From the NCBI GenBank assembly GCA_040385105.1, contig JAZKHY010000061.1:1-64000 (forward strand): 64,000 nt of DNA. The letters run 5' to 3'. Below, piece after piece: positions 54,562 to 62,610 of the stretch. The notes under the pieces are model-generated. The model did no database searches, was not told the origin of the DNA, and worked only from the letters and a program-made list of their open reading frames with translations. The position numbers and the translations under genes are program-made. Each line of letters opens with the position of its first letter. The stretch's first letter is position 1. Origin of the DNA: JACMQX01 sp040385105. Lineage in GTDB: Bacteria; Pseudomonadota; Gammaproteobacteria; Burkholderiales; Burkholderiaceae_C.

Positions 54562-55305
54562 ATGAACCTGACCCCCGCCTTTACCTATCCCTCGCAACTC
54601 GTCACCATCCTGCGCCAGCAGGGCTATGCCGTGCTCAGCCCGTCGGGCGTGTGTGAGCTGGCGGGTTGCAGGCTGGACGAGCTTAACCGGCTGGTGGCCG
54701 GCTGGGACGACCTGCCGCCGGACAACTACCTCAAGGATGGCGGGCGCTACCGCCGCCGCCGGCACTCCTGCTTCACCGTCAAGGGTGGTGAACTGCAGCA
54801 GGTGCCGCACCGGGCGCACTGGCAGCCGGTGGAGTACAACGCGCTGCATGGCGGCATGGAGCGCTGGTTTGAGCCGATGGAGCCCGCCGTCACTGGCAGC
54901 GCTGCCTGGAAGCAGCTGATGCTGGCGCTGGGCGACGTCACCTCGCGCTTTCGCGGCCAGCAGCCCGGCGCCGTGCCGTGGTTTGTGGAAGCCCACCAGT
55001 TCCGCATCGACACCACTGACGGCATCGGCCGGCCGACGCCCGAGGGCGCCCACCGTGACGGCGTGGACCTCGTGGCGGTGTTCCTCATCGGCCGCGTGGG
55101 CATCAAGGGTGGCGAGACCCGGGTCTTCGAGGCCGACGGCCCCAACGGCCAGCGCTTCACCATGACCGAGCCCTGGTCGCTGCTGCTGCTGGACGATGCG
55201 CGGGTGGTGCATGAGTCCACGCCGATCCAGCCAACGGAGGCCGGCGGCCACCGCGACACGCTGGTCATCACCTGCCGGGCCGACGGCTTCCAGGGCGCTA
55301 GTTAG
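54562..55305 (+). CDS. 2-oxoglutarate/Fe(II) dioxygenase family protein (PF10014 type)
   Basis: 247 residues with an iron-binding HxD in EGAHRDGVDLVAVFLI, a His in DARVVHESTPI and an Arg for 2-oxoglutarate in GGHRDTLVI. The pattern matches the PF10014 group that includes amino-acid hydroxylases of the isoleucine dioxygenase type. ATG 54562 begins the conserved region. Its stop TAG overlaps by one base the GTG of the methyltransferase gene, so the two enzymes probably act together. Confidence 0.82.
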   Translation: MNLTPAFTYPSQLVTILRQQGYAVLSPSGVCELAGCRLDELNRLVAGWDDLPPDNYLKDGGRYRRRRHSCFTVKGGELQQVPHRAHWQPVEYNALHGGMERWFEPMEPAVTGSAAWKQLMLALGDVTSRFRGQQPGAVPWFVEAHQFRIDTTDGIGRPTPEGAHRDGVDLVAVFLIGRVGIKGGETRVFEADGPNGQRFTMTEPWSLLLLDDARVVHESTPIQPTEAGGHRDTLVITCRADGFQGAS

Positions 55306-55970
55306 TGGCCGATGGCTACCGCGTGCATGTCAACACTGTGCAGGTAGGTGGCGTCGCGTTACAGCTTCGTACGCTGGTGGACCGCCAGCAGTTCTGGGAC
55401 CCCGATGGCGAGGCGGAGCGCGCCGGTATTTCGTCGTCCACCTGGCCGCTGTTCGGCGTGGTCTGGCCCTCGGGCAGCGTGCTGGCCGACCAGATGACAC
55501 GCACGCCCGTCGCGGGGCTGCGGGTGCTGGAGATCGGCTGCGGCATTGCCATGGCCAGCATGGTGGTGCAGCGGCGCCTGGGCAACATCACCGCGAGCGA
55601 CCATCACCCGCTGGCGCCGACCTTTCTGCTGGCCAACCTTGCGCTCAATGGCCTGCCGCCGCTGCCGTATGCGGCGGGCAACTGGGCCTTGCATGATGCG
55701 GCCTTTGGCGAGTTTGACCTCATCATCGGCAGCGACGTGCTGTATGAGCCGGCGCACCCGGCCATGGTGGCGCAGTTCATCCAGTGGCATGCGGCGCCGC
55801 AGGCGCAGGTGATCATCGTTGACCCTGACCGCGGCAACCGCAGCGCTTTCGCCCGGGGCATGGCAGCCATCGGCTTTGCGCAGACGGTGCGGCGGGTGAC
55901 CGAGTTGCCCTCCGGCGGCGGCGCCTGGAAGGGGCGGGTGCTGAGCTACCAGCGGGCGCTGCCTGAATGA
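55305..55970 (+). CDS. Class I SAM-dependent methyltransferase (METTL/lysine methyltransferase type)
   Basis: 221 residues: LRVLEIGCGIAMASMVVQRRLG (SAM-binding loop), and FDLIIGSDVLYEPAHPAMVAQFI, the DxLY/PAHPAM pattern of the lysine-methyltransferase-like group. N-terminal WPLFGVVWPSGSVLADQM is typical for these. GTG 55305 shares its G with the preceding stop (TAGTG). It may modify a protein or an amino acid product of the dioxygenase. Confidence 0.82.
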   Translation: MADGYRVHVNTVQVGGVALQLRTLVDRQQFWDPDGEAERAGISSSTWPLFGVVWPSGSVLADQMTRTPVAGLRVLEIGCGIAMASMVVQRRLGNITASDHHPLAPTFLLANLALNGLPPLPYAAGNWALHDAAFGEFDLIIGSDVLYEPAHPAMVAQFIQWHAAPQAQVIIVDPDRGNRSAFARGMAAIGFAQTVRRVTELPSGGGAWKGRVLSYQRALPE

Positions 55971-56045
55971 CTTGCCTCAAGACGTGCTGTTACGCAAAGC
56001 CGCACAATGGGCCACACAACACTACACAGCACAAGGAACCGTCGC

Positions 56046-56285
56046 ATGGATTTGCTCAAGCACGACATTCCCACCGAGTTTCCCCACCTCAAGGACAGGA
56101 TCCATGAGCTCAAGACGCACAACGGCCACTTCGCAAAGCTCTACACGCGCTACGACGAGGTGAACCACGAAGTGCAGAAGGCCGAGCTGGGCGCCAACGC
56201 CATGACCGACGAGGCCCTGGAAGTGCTCAAGAAGCAGCGGCTGAAGCTCAAGGACGAGATCGTCCAGATGCTGCATCCGGCCTGA
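56046..56285 (+). CDS. YdcH/DUF465-family protein
   Basis: 79 residues, highly charged, helical, FPHLKDRIHELKTHNGHFAKLYTRYDEVNHEVQKAE, with the DUF465 pattern of small coiled-coil proteins. ATG 56046 is preceded by AAGGAACCGTCGC. The function of the family is not established. Confidence 0.88.
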   Translation: MDLLKHDIPTEFPHLKDRIHELKTHNGHFAKLYTRYDEVNHEVQKAELGANAMTDEALEVLKKQRLKLKDEIVQMLHPA

Positions 56286-56286
56286 C

Positions 56287-56331
56287 GCCGCTGTGCGGCG
56301 CGCCCGGGTCTGCCGCTGTGCGGCGCGCCCG
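56287..56331 (+). repeat. Tandem 20-base hairpin repeat
   Basis: GCCGCTGTGCGGCGCGCCCG at 56287-56306 and again at 56312-56331, a 25-base period. Each unit contains the stem-loop GCCGC-TGT-GCGGC. It lies directly after the stop of the DUF465 gene and before a convergent gene, so a duplicated terminator is possible. Confidence 0.6.
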
Positions 56332-56354
56332 CGCCTGCCTCAGTTCGCGCAGGC

Positions 56355-57104
56355 TCAGTCCCGCACGTCACCCACCGGGTTGCTGCCGAAGTCCGCGCGG
56401 GCGAGGTACGCCAGCACCCGCGCTGCGGCATCTTCCGGCGACGTGAGCTGCCCGTTCGCCTTCAGTCCGGCGAAGCTGCCCTGGTCAGGGAAAGCTGAAG
56501 GGTCGGCGCTGCGCAGCTGCACCTGCATGCCGGTGTCGATGACGCCGGGTGCCAGCGAGCACACCTTGGCGCCTGCGGGCTTGAGCGCCTCATCCAGCGC
56601 AAGGCAGCGGGTGAAGTGGTCCATGCCGGCCTTGGCCGCGCAGTAGGCGGCCTGCGACGCCATCGCCCGGCGCCCGAGGCCGGATGAAATGTTGAGCACC
56701 TTGCGCCGGGCCCGCCAGTTCTGCGTGCCACGCAGGAAGGCGGCGGTCAGCTGCATCGGCGCTTCGAGGCCGACGCGCAGCGCATGGGCCAGGTCTTCCG
56801 GGTCGGCGTCGCTCAGCGGCCCGATGCGGGCAATGACGCCGGCGTTGTTGATGAGCGTGGCGCTTGCATAGGTGGCCGCGTTCTGGTCGCCAAGCCAGGC
56901 TTCAAGGCGCGCCGCTACCTCGGTGCCGCGCGCCAGGTCGCTTTGCCACTGTTCCACCGCAACGCCTGCGTCCTCGCCGGCCGAGGCGAGTGCTTCATTG
57001 CCGGAGCGCGAGATGCACAGCAGTGCATTACCGGGTTTGACAAGTTGCACGGCCATGGCCGCGCCCATGCCGCGCGAGGCGCCGGTGAGGATGTAGAGAT
57101 TCAT
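56355..57104 (-). CDS. SDR-family oxidoreductase (sepiapterin reductase-like)
   Basis: 249 residues with TGASRGMGAAMA (nucleotide motif), LINNAGVIARIG, LNISSGLGRRAM (Ser) and YCAAKAGMDHF (Tyr/Lys). All catalytic residues are present, in contrast to the SDR at 37129. The start MNLYILTGASRG and the overall order resemble sepiapterin reductase-like YueD proteins. The substrate is unknown. Confidence 0.85.
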   Translation of the reverse strand: MNLYILTGASRGMGAAMAVQLVKPGNALLCISRSGNEALASAGEDAGVAVEQWQSDLARGTEVAARLEAWLGDQNAATYASATLINNAGVIARIGPLSDADPEDLAHALRVGLEAPMQLTAAFLRGTQNWRARRKVLNISSGLGRRAMASQAAYCAAKAGMDHFTRCLALDEALKPAGAKVCSLAPGVIDTGMQVQLRSADPSAFPDQGSFAGLKANGQLTSPEDAAARVLAYLARADFGSNPVGDVRD

Positions 57105-57128
57105 CAGCGCATGGTAGCGCGGACGCGA

Positions 57129-57797
57129 TCAGCTTGCGACGACCAGCGCGAAGCTGGCCTGGAGGCCATCAGCGCCGCTGCGGAACGGTGAGGTGACTGA
57201 TGCACGCTCGGCTTCGGACATGCGGCGCCAGATGAAGTCGCGTTCGTTGTGCGGGTCGCCCTGCACATAGAGCTGCGTGGTCAGCAGCTCTCGGCTGCCC
57301 AGCCTGACCTTGGCATGGATGTGCGGTGTGCGGCCCGAATAGGCCACCGGCCGGATGGTGCGGAAGCGGTACTCGCCGCTGGCGCCCACCGTCACCCGGC
57401 CGAAGCCCTGGAACGCTGCGTCGGCCTTGCCGCCGTCTCCGGGGTGGTGGTAGTGGCCCTGTTCGTCGCACTGCCAGATCTCGACCTGCGCGCCGCGCAG
57501 CGGCTTGCCCTGCAGGTCGGTCACGGTGCCGTCCACCCACGCGGCCTGGCCCTTGCCGTAGTTGAGCGTGCCGTTGCGCAGGAGGTCATGGTCGGAATCC
57601 TTCGGGAATTCCACCGGGTAGAACGGCCCCTCGGTCTGCGACGGCGTGGCGCGGCGTGCCGGGGTTTGCGCATGCGCGCCCAGCAGCAGGGCCGGCATGG
57701 CCACAAGGGCGGCGGTGAGCGTGCGGCGCTGCACCAGGTGGGAGGGCTGGCGGGGTGAGAGGCTGGGTGTGGTGGGGGATGGCGTGGTGGCAGTCAT
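57129..57797 (-). CDS. Exported intradiol ring-cleavage dioxygenase-like protein
   Basis: 222 residues with a signal (RRTLTAALVAMPALLLGAHAQ), then the intradiol dioxygenase core: TEGPFYP, AQVEIWQCDEQGHYHHPGD (first iron Tyr), YRFRTIRPVAYSGRTPHIHAKV (second Tyr and HxH). The four iron ligands appear present. It resembles protocatechuate 3,4-dioxygenase-like exported proteins. ATG 57797 follows AGGAGCCGCGCC. The periplasmic location and true substrate are unproven. Confidence 0.83.
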   Translation of the reverse strand: MTATTPSPTTPSLSPRQPSHLVQRRTLTAALVAMPALLLGAHAQTPARRATPSQTEGPFYPVEFPKDSDHDLLRNGTLNYGKGQAAWVDGTVTDLQGKPLRGAQVEIWQCDEQGHYHHPGDGGKADAAFQGFGRVTVGASGEYRFRTIRPVAYSGRTPHIHAKVRLGSRELLTTQLYVQGDPHNERDFIWRRMSEAERASVTSPFRSGADGLQASFALVVAS

Positions 57798-57867
57798 GGC
57801 GCGGCTCCTGGGTCGGTGGGGTGCGAACAGGTCAGACGGCAGGTGGCTGCCATTAGTTCCTGCGCCG

Positions 57868-58530
57868 TCAGAAAGGCGCGGCGCTGCTGAATGCCAGCGG
57901 CTCGCCGCCGGCCGGATGCGCCAGCGTGAGCGAGCAGGCATGCAGCAGCAGGCGCGGCGCCAGTTGCTGCGAAGCCGCGTCGCCATACAGCATGTCGCCC
58001 AGGATCGGGTGGCCGATGGCCTTCATGTGCACCCGTAGCTGGTGGGTGCGGCCGGTGACGGGCTCGAGCGACAGCCGGGTGGTGCCGGGGGGGGCCGCGG
58101 CATCATGCGCGAGTTCGCGCCAGCGGGTGATGCTGGGCTTGCCGGCTTCCGTGTCAATGATGCGCAGCGGGCGGTTGGGCCAGTCGGCTGCGATGGGCAG
58201 GTCGATGGTGTGCCAGCCATCGGCGCCGGCACCGCCTGCGGGCGGGCGGCCGGCCACCACGGCCTCATAGCGCTTGTGGACTTCATGCCGCTCAAAGGCC
58301 AGGCCCAGGGCGCGCTGCATGGCCTCGCCGCGCGCCATCAGCATCAGGCCGGATGTGGCCATGTCCAGCCGGTGGACCACCCGCGCATCGGGCCAGCGCT
58401 GCTGCGCCCTGGCCGACAGGCAGTCCTGCTTGTCGGCGCCACGGCCGGGCACGGCGAGCAGGCCCGCGGGCTTGCAGAGCACGAGCAGGTGCGCGTCTTC
58501 AAAAATGATGTCAGGGTCGGTGGGCAGCAT
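57868..58530 (-). CDS. RluA-family pseudouridine synthase
   Basis: 220 residues with the RluA signature RVVHRLDMATSGLMLMA (catalytic Asp in HRLD), KPAGLLAVPG, and GRTHQLRVHMKAIGHPILGD. The absence of an S4 domain and the length suit RluA-type enzymes that modify 23S rRNA or tRNA. ATG 58530 begins the conserved part; an ATG at 58575 is also possible. Confidence 0.9.
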   Translation of the reverse strand: MLPTDPDIIFEDAHLLVLCKPAGLLAVPGRGADKQDCLSARAQQRWPDARVVHRLDMATSGLMLMARGEAMQRALGLAFERHEVHKRYEAVVAGRPPAGGAGADGWHTIDLPIAADWPNRPLRIIDTEAGKPSITRWRELAHDAAAPPGTTRLSLEPVTGRTHQLRVHMKAIGHPILGDMLYGDAASQQLAPRLLLHACSLTLAHPAGGEPLAFSSAAPF

Positions 58531-58660
58531 GTGGCGGCGGGAGGGTGCTGCAGAGCATAGCGTCAGCCTTGTCATGACCTCACAGGTAATTGTTCTGGCC
58601 GGGCATCGCGCCGATCATCAGTCCATCGAAACACGGTCCATCAACCCCAAGGAGATCATC

Positions 58661-58903
58661 ATGACTGACACCGGACTCATTGCCATTGCCTGCGGCCTCA
58701 TCATCGGCATGGGCGCCATCGGCGCCTGCCTCGGGCTGGGCGTGATGGGCGGCAGGTTCATCGACGGCGCGGTGCGCCAGCCCGAGATGATGGAGCCGCT
58801 GCAGGTCAAGATGTTCCTGATGGCAGGGCTGATCGACGCCAACTTCCTGATCGGCGTGGGCGTGGCGATGATGTTCGTGTTTGCCAACCCCTTTGCGGGA
58901 TGA
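58661..58903 (+). CDS. atpE: Stand-alone F0 ATP synthase subunit c
   Basis: 80 residues forming the hairpin of two membrane helices: LIAIACGLIIGMGAIGACLGLGVMG, a polar loop ARQPE-like VRQPEMMEP, and MAGLIDANFLIGVGVAMMFVFANPF with the proton-carrying Asp in GLIDANF. ATG 58661 follows AAGGAGATCATC. No other atp gene lies near, between a pseudouridine synthase and a phosphatase gene, so this is an isolated paralogue or a displaced gene. Closest in form to betaproteobacterial AtpE. Confidence 0.88.
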   Translation: MTDTGLIAIACGLIIGMGAIGACLGLGVMGGRFIDGAVRQPEMMEPLQVKMFLMAGLIDANFLIGVGVAMMFVFANPFAG

Positions 58904-58921
58904 TGCAGCGGGGAACCGGCG

Positions 58922-59410
58922 CTAGAACCAGTCAATCACACCCGACTGCAGCGCATTCTGCGGGTTCGAGCCAGCATCGCGGATGCGCTGCAGCGCCGCG
59001 GCGGATTCAAGGCCCAGCGACTTGAGCACGCAGGCGGCCGCCGTGCCGGTGCGGCCCATGCCGGCCGCGCAGTGCAGCAGCACCGCTTCGCCGGCCTGCA
59101 GGCGCTGCGCGATGGACTCGATGCCCTCGCGAAAGCGCTGCGGGTCGGCCGGTGTGCCGAAGTTGCGCGCAGGCAGGTGCATCCAGCTGCCTGCGGCCTC
59201 AAACGGCGCTTCATGCTGCTTCACGGCCTTCGCGTAGGTGGGCGAGAGTTCCTCCATCTCGTCTACCGGCGTGAGGCAGACCACGAGCCCGAGGTCCCTG
59301 GCATGTGCCTCTGCGAGGAAGTCGGGCCAGTCCAGCGTCCGCCCCGGCATGGAAGACAGCCACAAGCTGCCGGGCACTGCGGCGGGAAGGGTGACGGGAC
59401 GAAAGGGCAT
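58922..59410 (-). CDS. Dual-specificity/CDKN3-like protein phosphatase
   Basis: 162 residues with the phosphatase signature LLHCAAGMGRTGTAAACVL (HCxxGxxRT, Cys nucleophile) and an upstream Asp candidate in LVVCLTPVDEMEELSP. These remove phosphate from Tyr or Ser/Thr, or from other phospho-substrates. A single gene with no evident partner. Confidence 0.85.
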   Translation of the reverse strand: MPFRPVTLPAAVPGSLWLSSMPGRTLDWPDFLAEAHARDLGLVVCLTPVDEMEELSPTYAKAVKQHEAPFEAAGSWMHLPARNFGTPADPQRFREGIESIAQRLQAGEAVLLHCAAGMGRTGTAAACVLKSLGLESAAALQRIRDAGSNPQNALQSGVIDWF

Positions 59411-59432
59411 GCGGCAAATTGTCAGCCAGCTT

Positions 59433-59441
59433 TTGTCCTAC
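59433..59441 (+). promoter_or_regulatory. TTGTCCTAC motif, site 3
   Basis: TTGTCCTAC inside GCTTTTGTCCTACGC, identical over 15 bases to site 2, 86 bases upstream of the small basic protein gene and 22 bases from the divergent phosphatase gene. Confidence 0.5.
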
Positions 59442-59527
59442 GCGCATTGCCATGCGCCACTTGCAGCGGCCGCGTGGCGCTGTGGCTACAGTCAAAGCCA
59501 TTGTTTAAAACTTAAGGAGACGTCGCC

Positions 59528-59740
59528 ATGAGCCAGGAACGCAAGCCCGCCAGCAGCAAGGGCAGCAAGCCGCAGTCACGCACCGGAAAACGGGAGCCGC
59601 GTGAGGGCGGCAGCAAGCGGCGCGAAGGCACCGAGGGCAACAACGCCATCCAGTCGCAGCCCGACGACAGCAGGCAGACCAGCATGCTCGACAGCGGCAA
59701 GCACAGCGAAAAGAGCCCCTATACGGCCGGGGCCCAATAA
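59528..59740 (+). CDS. Small basic disordered protein
   Basis: 70 residues, rich in Lys, Arg, Ser, Gly and Gln with no hydrophobic core (KPASSKGSKPQSRTGKREP), so predicted disordered. ATG 59528 is preceded by AAGGAGACGTCGCC. It resembles small stress-type proteins of Burkholderiales in size and composition but I recognise no named family. It shares the TTGTCCTAC motif with two other small genes. Confidence 0.65.
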   Translation: MSQERKPASSKGSKPQSRTGKREPREGGSKRREGTEGNNAIQSQPDDSRQTSMLDSGKHSEKSPYTAGAQ

Positions 59741-59769
59741 TCCCGCGAGCAGTCCCGCGAGTCGGCCCG

Positions 59770-60594
59770 TCATGCGGCCAGCATGACGTCGCTTGACACC
59801 TGACGGATGATGCGGCTCGAGACGCTTCCCGTGAGCAGCGCGGCCCAGAGCGGCCGCGTTCCCTTGCCGATGATCACAAGGTCCGCCCCGTCGTGCTCCT
59901 GCTGCACCGCCACCTGGCGCGCGGAGTCTCCGCGGCCCAGTACCGTCATGACCCGGTTGCGCCGCGCCTTGAAGGAGTCGGTCAGCGAAACCATCCGCCC
60001 TTGTGCATACAGCGCGGCTTCCTCACGCCAGGCCTCGATGGACGCGGTCGATGCCTCCGCCGAGCGGAGGATGGCTTCTTCCCGCGTGCTGACTGAATGG
60101 AAGAGCCGGATCTGGGGCTCGCCGTCGAACCCCGCTGCCAGCCTGACCAGGTTGCGCGAGCGCGGCCCCAGGTCCACCGCCACCAGGATCCGGCGGTAGC
60201 GCGTCTGCGGTTCGGGCTTGACCACAAGAACCGGGCAGCCGCATTCGCGCGGCAGGCGGTCGATGGCGGTGCGCTGCAGCAGCGCTGCCACCGGGTGCCC
60301 GGTCCTGAACCCCACCACCAGCAGGTCGGCGCTGGCCGACTCGCGGATTGCATCATCAACCGACAGGTGTGAGCCAGGGACAAGGCGAACCGGTTTTTGC
60401 AGCCGGCGCGAGAGCCGCCGCGCCATCAGGGCGAGGCGCTCCTCCGCGTGATGCAGGTGGCTGTCGCCGTCTGCCTCCATGTGCATGAGCGCCAGTTGCG
60501 TGTCTTCGCGTTCTGCGAGCCTGGCGGCGCGTTCGACTGCGCGATTGCCGGCGCGAGAGAAGTCGGTCAGGGCAAGTATGGATCTGAATTGCAT
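59770..60594 (-). CDS. Tandem universal stress protein
   Basis: 274 residues made of two UspA-like domains: FRSILALTDFSRAGNRAVERAARLA with SADLLVVGFRTGHP, then RYRRILVAVDLGPRSRNLVRLAA with GADLVIIGKGTRP, each with the ATP-binding-type G-x2-G-x9-G region at its end. It lies 7 bases downstream of the Rnk-like gene, so the two form a stress-related unit. Confidence 0.85.
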   Translation of the reverse strand: MQFRSILALTDFSRAGNRAVERAARLAEREDTQLALMHMEADGDSHLHHAEERLALMARRLSRRLQKPVRLVPGSHLSVDDAIRESASADLLVVGFRTGHPVAALLQRTAIDRLPRECGCPVLVVKPEPQTRYRRILVAVDLGPRSRNLVRLAAGFDGEPQIRLFHSVSTREEAILRSAEASTASIEAWREEAALYAQGRMVSLTDSFKARRNRVMTVLGRGDSARQVAVQQEHDGADLVIIGKGTRPLWAALLTGSVSSRIIRQVSSDVMLAA

Positions 60595-60601
60595 GGCGGC
60601 C

Positions 60602-61003
60602 TCACAGGGTGTAGTCGCCGCTGGCTTCGGGCTGGAACAGGATGGACATCACCTGCGCGCTGCTTTCCTCGCCACTGGGCGTTTGCCAGCGGACCGTGCT
60701 TCCCGCGCGCATGCCCAGGAGCGCAAGCCCGACTGGCGACAGGACCGAGATGAAGCCCCCTGCAGGCTCTGCGTCCCACGGGTAGCAAAGCACCAGCTGG
60801 TGGCGCAGCCGGGTGTGGCAGTCCTCGATTTCCACCTGCGTGTACATGGTGACGACATCCGCCGCCACCGCGCGGGTGGCGACGACGTCGCTGCCGGAGA
60901 GGATGCCGTCGAGCTGCGGCGCACCGGTGCGCCCTGCCAGCTTCAAAAGACGTGCGTGATCAAGTTCGGTGAGGGTGCGTTCACCGTTGAGGGTTGCGTT
61001 CAT
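60602..61003 (-). CDS. Rnk/GreA-GreB family nucleotide-metabolism regulator
   Basis: 133 residues resembling the C-terminal GreA/GreB domain of Rnk-type proteins (LVLCYPWDAEPAGGFISVLSPVGLALLGMRAGSTV). Rnk binds RNA polymerase but lacks the long coiled coil with the catalytic tip of GreA. ATG 61003 follows CTCACCGAACGGAG-type sequence (ACGGAG). First of the pair with the stress protein gene; a GC-rich hairpin precedes it. Confidence 0.82.
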   Translation of the reverse strand: MNATLNGERTLTELDHARLLKLAGRTGAPQLDGILSGSDVVATRAVAADVVTMYTQVEIEDCHTRLRHQLVLCYPWDAEPAGGFISVLSPVGLALLGMRAGSTVRWQTPSGEESSAQVMSILFQPEASGDYTL

Positions 61004-61326
61004 GAAAACTCCGTTCGATGGCGCGCCCGCCGCTCACATGGCGGGCGGGCTCGCGGCTGCGCTGGGCGGGTGCCCGGCGATCGGTGTTTAGCGCTGAAGG
61101 GGGAAGGGGTGGATCGCCGGGCTCAGGAATCTGCGGCCGGCTGGAGCAGTCCGGCTGCAGGCCCTTGCTGGCCTGGAATGCGCACGCCACGACCGGCGGC
61201 GAAAGCCGCAGGCGGTGTCTTGAAGCTGGAGCAACGGGAGCGCATGGGATGAGTGTACAGGGCCATGCGGCGCGGTGCCGGCGCCTGGCGCCGTTGCCCC
61301 TTCAGCGCGTGCCATGATGCAGCGGC
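61004..61326. other. 323-base gene-free region
   Basis: No convincing gene is seen on either strand. It holds a GC-rich inverted repeat GCCCGCC-N8-GGCGGGC (61025-61046), in the probable 5' leader of the Rnk-like gene, and a 15-base palindrome CGGCGCCTGGCGCCG (61279-61293) beyond the stop of the cytochrome gene. Both are hairpin-capable but lack T tracts. Confidence 0.5.
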
Positions 61327-62610
61327 TCAGCGCCGCGTACCGCGCACCCGGGCCACGTCGAACTCGCTGACCTCCCCGGCCGAGTTGCCCCAGGCGTTGC
61401 GCATGTAGCTCAGGACCTGTGCCACTTCGCCGTCGCCCAGCACCAGCACAAACGGCGGCATGCCATGGGGGCGCGGGTTGCCGGCCGTCGCCGGCGCATA
61501 GCCGCCGTTCAGCACGATCTGCACCAGGTTGGCGGTGGACTTCATCGTCACGGCGCGGTTGCCCGCCAGCGGCGGGTAAGCACCGGGCACGCCCATGCCG
61601 TTGTCGCCATGGCACTGGGCACAGTGCTGCGAATAGAGCCTGCCTCCGGGGCTGGCGGGTAGCGCGGCCTTGCCTTCCGCGCGCTGTGCGGGCATGGGCG
61701 ACTGCGGCAGCGCTTGCAGGAACACGGCCATCGCGCCAAGGTCTGCATCGCTCAGGTGCTGCGTGCTGTGCAGCACGACTTCGGCCATCGGCCCGGTCAC
61801 GGCGCCGCGCGCCGAGGTGCCGGTCTTGAGCAGGCTCACGATGTCTGCCTTGCTCCAGCCGGCAACGCCGGCTTCGGCGGGCGAGGTGAGGGAGGGCGCA
61901 TACCAGTTCTGCATCGGTATCAGGCCGCCGCCCAGGAGCAGGGTGTCGTCGGTGGCGCCGAGGGTGTTGCGTGGCGTATGGCAGGCGCTGCAGTGGCCCA
62001 GGCCCTGGACCAGGTAGGCACCGCGGTTCCATTCGGCCGACTTCGCGGGCTCAGCCTCATGCACACCGGGGCTGAAATACAGCGCGCGCCACACAGCCAG
62101 GGCCGGCTGAGTGCCGTAGGGCCAGCGCAAGGCGTGCGCGCGGTTGGGCTGGGCGGCAGGCGGCAGGCTGCGCAGGTATGCATGCAGCGCGTCGGAGTCT
62201 TCACGCGTGACCTGGGTGTAGTTGGGGTACGGGAAGGCGGGGTACAGCAGCCGGCCGTCCTTCGAGCGGCCGTTGTGCATCGCACGCCAGAAGTCTGCGG
62301 CCGACCAGCTGCCGATGCCATGCACCGGGTCGGGCGTGAGGTTGCTGGTGTACACCGTGCCGAACGGCGTGTCGATGCCGCGCCCGCCTGCAAACGGCGT
62401 GCCGCCGCGCACCGTGTGGCAGGCCATGCAGTTGCCGGCGCGGGCCAGGTAGGCGCCGCGCTCGATGGTGGCGGGCGCGGTGCTGGAGGTTGTGCCTGGC
62501 GTGGTGTTTGACGGTGCATCGCCGCGCACGTTCAGCAACCACACCAGCGCAGCCAGCGCGGCGCCCAGCGCCAGCAGGGCCGCTGCGGCAATGGTGAGCT
62601 TGCGTATCAT
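61327..62610 (-). CDS. Triheme cytochrome c (alcohol-dehydrogenase subunit-like)
   Basis: 427 residues: an N-terminal membrane/signal segment (LTIAAAALLALGAALAALVWLL) and three heme sites CMACH, CSACH and CAQCH, spaced as in the cytochrome subunit of membrane-bound dehydrogenases (FAGGRGIDTPFGTVYTSNLTPD, WNRGAYLVQGLGHCSACHTPRN). It takes electrons from a dehydrogenase to quinone or oxidase. ATG 62610 overlaps the stop of the preceding cytochrome gene (ATGA). No dehydrogenase gene is in view. Confidence 0.88.
   Translation of the reverse strand: MIRKLTIAAAALLALGAALAALVWLLNVRGDAPSNTTPGTTSSTAPATIERGAYLARAGNCMACHTVRGGTPFAGGRGIDTPFGTVYTSNLTPDPVHGIGSWSAADFWRAMHNGRSKDGRLLYPAFPYPNYTQVTREDSDALHAYLRSLPPAAQPNRAHALRWPYGTQPALAVWRALYFSPGVHEAEPAKSAEWNRGAYLVQGLGHCSACHTPRNTLGATDDTLLLGGGLIPMQNWYAPSLTSPAEAGVAGWSKADIVSLLKTGTSARGAVTGPMAEVVLHSTQHLSDADLGAMAVFLQALPQSPMPAQRAEGKAALPASPGGRLYSQHCAQCHGDNGMGVPGAYPPLAGNRAVTMKSTANLVQIVLNGGYAPATAGNPRPHGMPPFVLVLGDGEVAQVLSYMRNAWGNSAGEVSEFDVARVRGTRR

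Noticed and set aside
58970..58985. GGTTCGAGCC resembling a tRNA T-loop
   Set aside because: It lies within the phosphatase gene and no acceptor or anticodon stems can be drawn around it.
60981..61190. A 69-residue minus-strand frame between the Rnk-like and cytochrome genes
   Set aside because: Pro/Arg-rich composition and no ribosome site or recognisable domain; probably spurious.
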